64,000 nucleotides of DNA from Myrica gale (Eukaryota; Streptophyta; Magnoliopsida; Fagales; Myricaceae): assembly GCA_963930655.1 (NCBI GenBank), contig OZ005620.1:19659001-19723000 (forward strand), read 5' to 3'. A program made the translations under genes and the position numbers. Below, piece by piece: positions 60,499 to 64,000 of this stretch; positions within the stretch are counted from its first letter, which is position 1, and each line of letters begins with the position of its first letter. Under the pieces are notes generated by a model. That model did not search any database. It was given only the letters and a program-made list of their open reading frames with translations, and was not told the origin of the DNA.

Positions 60499-60594
60499 AG
60501 CTTCACTACTTTTCAGAGCTTTTTCTCTCCTCTCAAAAAAGATACTGTGTTTTCTCAACCACACTAGTAGGTTATGAAGGAAGAAGGTAAGGTG

Positions 60595-60604
60595 GTTTTA
60601 TAAA
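60595..60604 (-). promoter_or_regulatory. Candidate TATA box of the PIP1 gene
   Basis: On the minus strand TTTATAAAAC lies about 100 bp upstream of the PIP1 ATG, which would give a leader of roughly 65-70 nt. The position and sequence fit a plant core promoter. Confidence 0.55.
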
Positions 60605-60619
60605 GAGAAAGGGGATGGG

Positions 60620-62050
60620 GGGTCTATGATTTGAAAGCGGAAATGGGCTGTCTTGTTACAATTATTTTACTTTTAATCAATGGGGTTCTTTCTAAACTAT
60701 TATAATCTTAATGACGGTATTACGGGATAGGGGTTGTTCTGGAAAGAGCAGAGGGATGTTGACAGGTTATGGTTGGTCTCTATGTTTTGTTCTTATCCTC
60801 TCCAGAGTGTGATCTTTTTCTATTATGTTTTCTCCATGGCTTTTTTAAATTTTTTGGTGCTCTTGGCCGGCAATTCTGGGTCGTCTATGATCCTGGGCCA
60901 CCGATCATCCAGGTAATCTGAATTAAAGAATGTCCGGAAAAGAAGGTGAAAAAAAAAGTGTTCTGGTCACATGTGGTCAAGCGAACTTCAGCGCTAAATG
61001 TAAAGTGTGTTTTTTTCCTTCGGCAAATGGAAAGGGTTTGCGGGAGTAATTGGTGAGAGAGTGAGAGAGTGAGAGAGTTGCGTGTTCCGTTCGAGACTCG
61101 CACCTTTCTTTCACCTGTTACTACTCTCTGTAGTCTGGTCCAACGGAAAGCGACCACGACCGCGATCCAACGGAAAGTGTGTTGTTTTGGGGTGGGCACT
61201 ATACTGTCGGATTCGTAATTTAAAATTTTGATTACGGTAATAATTAGATGTCTATTTTTAGGGGATGTTTGTTTGCTAAAATATCGGGGAATATTCTCAA
61301 AATTTTGGGAATCTTTACTTTATTGAGATTTATTAGGATTTGTGAAAAGTGAAGTGTGTAGGTGTAAAAGTTAAAAATTTTGGAGTTTGTTTGGTTTGTC
61401 CGATTTGTTGAGACCCCAAATATTTGGGGTCTCAAAGGTTTCAGTCTCACAGTTATCAGAATTCCCGTAATTTCCATAACAAATTTTTGCTACAGGATGT
61501 CGGAATTATTAAGGCTGATTATGGGTCAGTTTGACCTAAAATTTCAATTTTTTGAGCTTAATTTTTAGACTTATTAGTTATTACATAATTGGGTCTCAGA
61601 CTTGATTTTTTAGACTTCCACAATCAGGTTTTTAAATATGGTTGTGGGATCCAATCCTTTTTATTCATTTACATATTACAATTCTATAATTGAAGATTGC
61701 ATAAAATTAATAAATCCATACATACATGAATGAAAGAAAAATGATACAGAATTACAAATTATAAATTTACATTTTGAAAAAAAAAATCTACAAATATTAT
61801 AAATTGGATAGTTGAATCGAATGGAATAAAATATTGGTCATTTAATCAAAACATCACTATCATATGATTATGGTAGAGTTAGTTTTGTATGACCTTTTTA
61901 TTTATGCTCATAATATTTAATGACCAACTACAAAAGATTGGTTATTAATTACTAATTTAAATTTTAAATAATGCATAACATAACGCCTAATTAATTACGT
62001 TCCATTTTTTCAAAACAATGAAACATCATCATATCAAAATGATCAACTTT
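60620..62050. other. Intergenic region upstream of the PIP1 gene
   Basis: No gene is recognised. A stretch starting TTTTTAGGGGATGTTTGTTTGC at about 61256 resembles the left end of the Tourist-like MITE family, but no right end was found. AT content rises towards 62000. Confidence 0.4.
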
Positions 62051-62059
62051 ACAAAATAA

Positions 62060-62170
62060 TGGGACTGGACCGGACCACTTATACCATCCGGTCCTCCATA
62101 TAAGCACAACCGGGAATCCGATCGGACCGAATTTTCGGTCAAAAAATCGGACCAGATTTCCGGTTGTGCA
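62060..62170. mobile_element. Fragment of a GGTCCGG-rich hAT-like element
   Basis: The stretch with GGACTGGACCGGACCACTTATA and, at its right end, CCGGTTGTGCAGCCTTA is similar to 8025-8155 (GGACCGAACCAAACCACTTATA ... CTGTTGTACAATCCTA). It is probably the end of the same element family; the other end was not found. Confidence 0.45.
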
Positions 62171-62179
62171 GCCTTATCT

Positions 62180-63900
62180 CTGGATCAATCACTTTTTTGT
62201 CTCTTGTGAAAAGATCACACATGAGAGACGGTTGAGAAACTTTCCTCTTCTTTGGGAGAGGTGGTGCTGACACATCAACACTACCCCAACTTGAGGAGTA
62301 AGCTCCTCACCAATAATAGGAGAGGAAGCATCCGCTCCTACTTGGGGGTGTGGTGTCGGTGAGTCAACTGAATGAGTAGAGGATGAAGTAAACGGATTCA
62401 TCTGAGAAAACAAAAAGTTTTGAAAAAAAAATTGTAAGATTTTTATTCCCAAAAATATTCATACTCTAATAGTTATTTTAAAACTGCATAATAGTCATTT
62501 AAAAATATAAAATAGAAACCAAATATTAAAATAAATTAAACATACTCATACTCTATTTACTAATAGTCATTTTAAAACTAAACATTTTTTTCTAAACAAT
62601 TTCAAACAGATTCACAACATTTCTAAACATTTTCAAACAGATTCAAATTAAATATATTCACAATTTCAAACATACGTGAATAATTTCAAATTAAATATAT
62701 TCATTCCTAACATATTCAAACAATTAAACAGATTCATTTCTAAATAATTTCAAAATAAACATCTTCACAATAGAAGTTATTTTAAAATTAAACATACTCT
62801 AATTGCTAAACAATTTCACAATCAATCAATAAATTTTCAAACAGATTCACAACCTTTTTGAACAATTTCAAACAATAAAAATAAAATTCAAATTGCATTA
62901 TAATATATATACTCATATACAATCAAATAATCAATCAAGATTCAAGCCCACTGCTCATCCTCTAATTACAAACAGATTCACAACTTTAAACAAAATCAAA
63001 TCCTCCAATCAAGTTCATCCTTCACAGTTTCACAACTTAATCTAATCTATACTCTACAATAAATAATTAACTAAATAAGTGAACAAAATTGTTACCTCAA
63101 TGCAGTGCACCGACCACACACGACACAACACAAATTAACAAATCACAATCTGTCAATCTTAGAACCTGCACTAAAAAAATTATTAGTTAACAAACAATGA
63201 AATGAAGAAAAAATAATTCTAATGAAAATGAAAATGAAAAAAGAACTAAAACTTTAAACAAAGAGACAGAGATGCCAGGGAGGGCAGAGGCAGAGCTGTT
63301 AGAAATAGATAGAGAGAGAGAGGCTGTAAATGGCAAAGGGCAAGCAGCCTTGGCCTTCGACAGAGTCACGACAAAGGGACTGAGAGTATGAGAGTGAGGG
63401 AGACAACAAGTCAGCAACCACCAAGACCATAGAGAGTGAGAGATTAGAGAAAGAAAGCTAAGCAGTGAGAGAGTGAGAGTGAGAGACGTCAATTGTGAGG
63501 ATGGGGAGTTCGGGCCCTGGGGATTGGGGGAGGGTTTTGAAAAAAAAAAAACCAATTTGGTTTTTTTATTAAAAAAAAGATGGTTCCAGAATTCTGCTCT
63601 GTTTCGACGGAATTATCAATACCAATACTGACACCGTAAATTTTGTAAATCCTATATCGACTCTGATTTCGGTTCCGGACGGCATACGGTGTGCAAAATC
63701 GATACCGAAACTGACGGAAGTTTTGCCCACCTCTGGTGTTGTTTGTTACCTGACACCATTTGCACTCTTTTTTTTAAAATTTTCTCTGTTTGGAGTTAAA
63801 TTACACTACACTTTAAATATAGGGATAAGGAATAAGAGAATGTCATTAATTAGTATTAACAATAGATTTAAAAAAATAGAAGGAAAAAAAGCAAACTTTG
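62180..63900. other. AT-rich intergenic sequence
   Basis: 62480-62930 is a diffuse array of CAAACATATTCAAA-like words with no clean period. 63290-63490 is a GA-rich purine tract, whose complement reads as Ser/Leu-rich frames. No gene is recognised. Confidence 0.45.
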
Positions 63901-63907
63901 ACTAAAT

Positions 63908-64000
63908 ATGGCGGAGAAGGAGCTTCATTTCTGCTTCACTGCTTTGGGAATATTTGCAGCATTTGTCCTGAAAATGTTAGATTCATACATTTTGGTAGGA
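63908..64000 (+). other. Possible start of a gene cut off by the window edge
   Basis: A frame opens with ATG at 63908 (MAEKELHFCFTALGIFAAFV...) and stays open for 31 codons to the end of the window. It is preceded by GAAGGAAAAAAAGC-type sequence and contains a hydrophobic segment. It is too short to recognise a family, and chance is possible. Confidence 0.25.

Overview
The window is nuclear DNA of a flowering plant, most likely a eudicot. The genes have GT-AG introns and AT-rich intergenic DNA, and they encode plant-specific families: a PIP1 aquaporin, a CYP86A fatty-acid hydroxylase, a YODA-type MAPKKK, a TIC32-like dehydrogenase, a neprosin/DUF239 protein, a plant BTB/WD40 protein and a plant proline/serine-rich family protein. 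I cannot name the species. The genes form no operon or pathway cluster; this is ordinary gene-plus-transposon landscape.

Layout. 1-10.5 kb has no convincing gene. It holds transposon debris: Tourist-like MITEs, a GC-cored foldback element, a SINE with 12-bp target duplications, a second foldback MITE and the tail of a hAT transposase gene. 10.5-13.6 kb (+) is a two-exon proline/serine-rich protein gene, followed by a 333-bp unit duplicated in tandem. 15.4-16.8 kb (+) is an intronless BTB/WD40 gene. 17-23.5 kb is intergenic, with a hAT-type MITE and a frameshifted LINE remnant. 24.1-25.7 kb (+) is an intronless CYP86A P450 gene. 26-31 kb is transposon-rich (hAT remnant, CACTA end). 31.5-33.5 kb (+) is a seven-exon neprosin-family gene with an internal duplication; two glutamates expected to be catalytic are replaced. 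34.7-37.2 kb holds a SINE and a complete non-autonomous CACTA element. 37.7-45.3 kb (+) is a YODA-like MAPKKK gene with a long leader intron carrying a rearranged TRIM-type LTR element. 47.6-49.3 kb is a deleted hAT element. 49.8-55.4 kb (-) is a TIC32-like short-chain dehydrogenase gene with eight exons; its first intron carries a hAT-type MITE with perfect 8-bp target duplications. 57.6-60.5 kb (-) is a four-exon PIP1 aquaporin gene. 60.6-64 kb is AT-rich intergenic sequence.

Exon models were joined by hand. For each multi-exon gene I checked that reading phase is kept across every junction and that the final length fits the family. The most unusual points are the apparently catalysis-dead, internally duplicated neprosin homologue, the hairpin-forming TRIM relic in the YODA leader intron, the open 333-bp tandem repeat beside the proline-rich gene, and a perfect 91-bp repeat in and near the aquaporin gene. 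I did not see a convincing new biological system.
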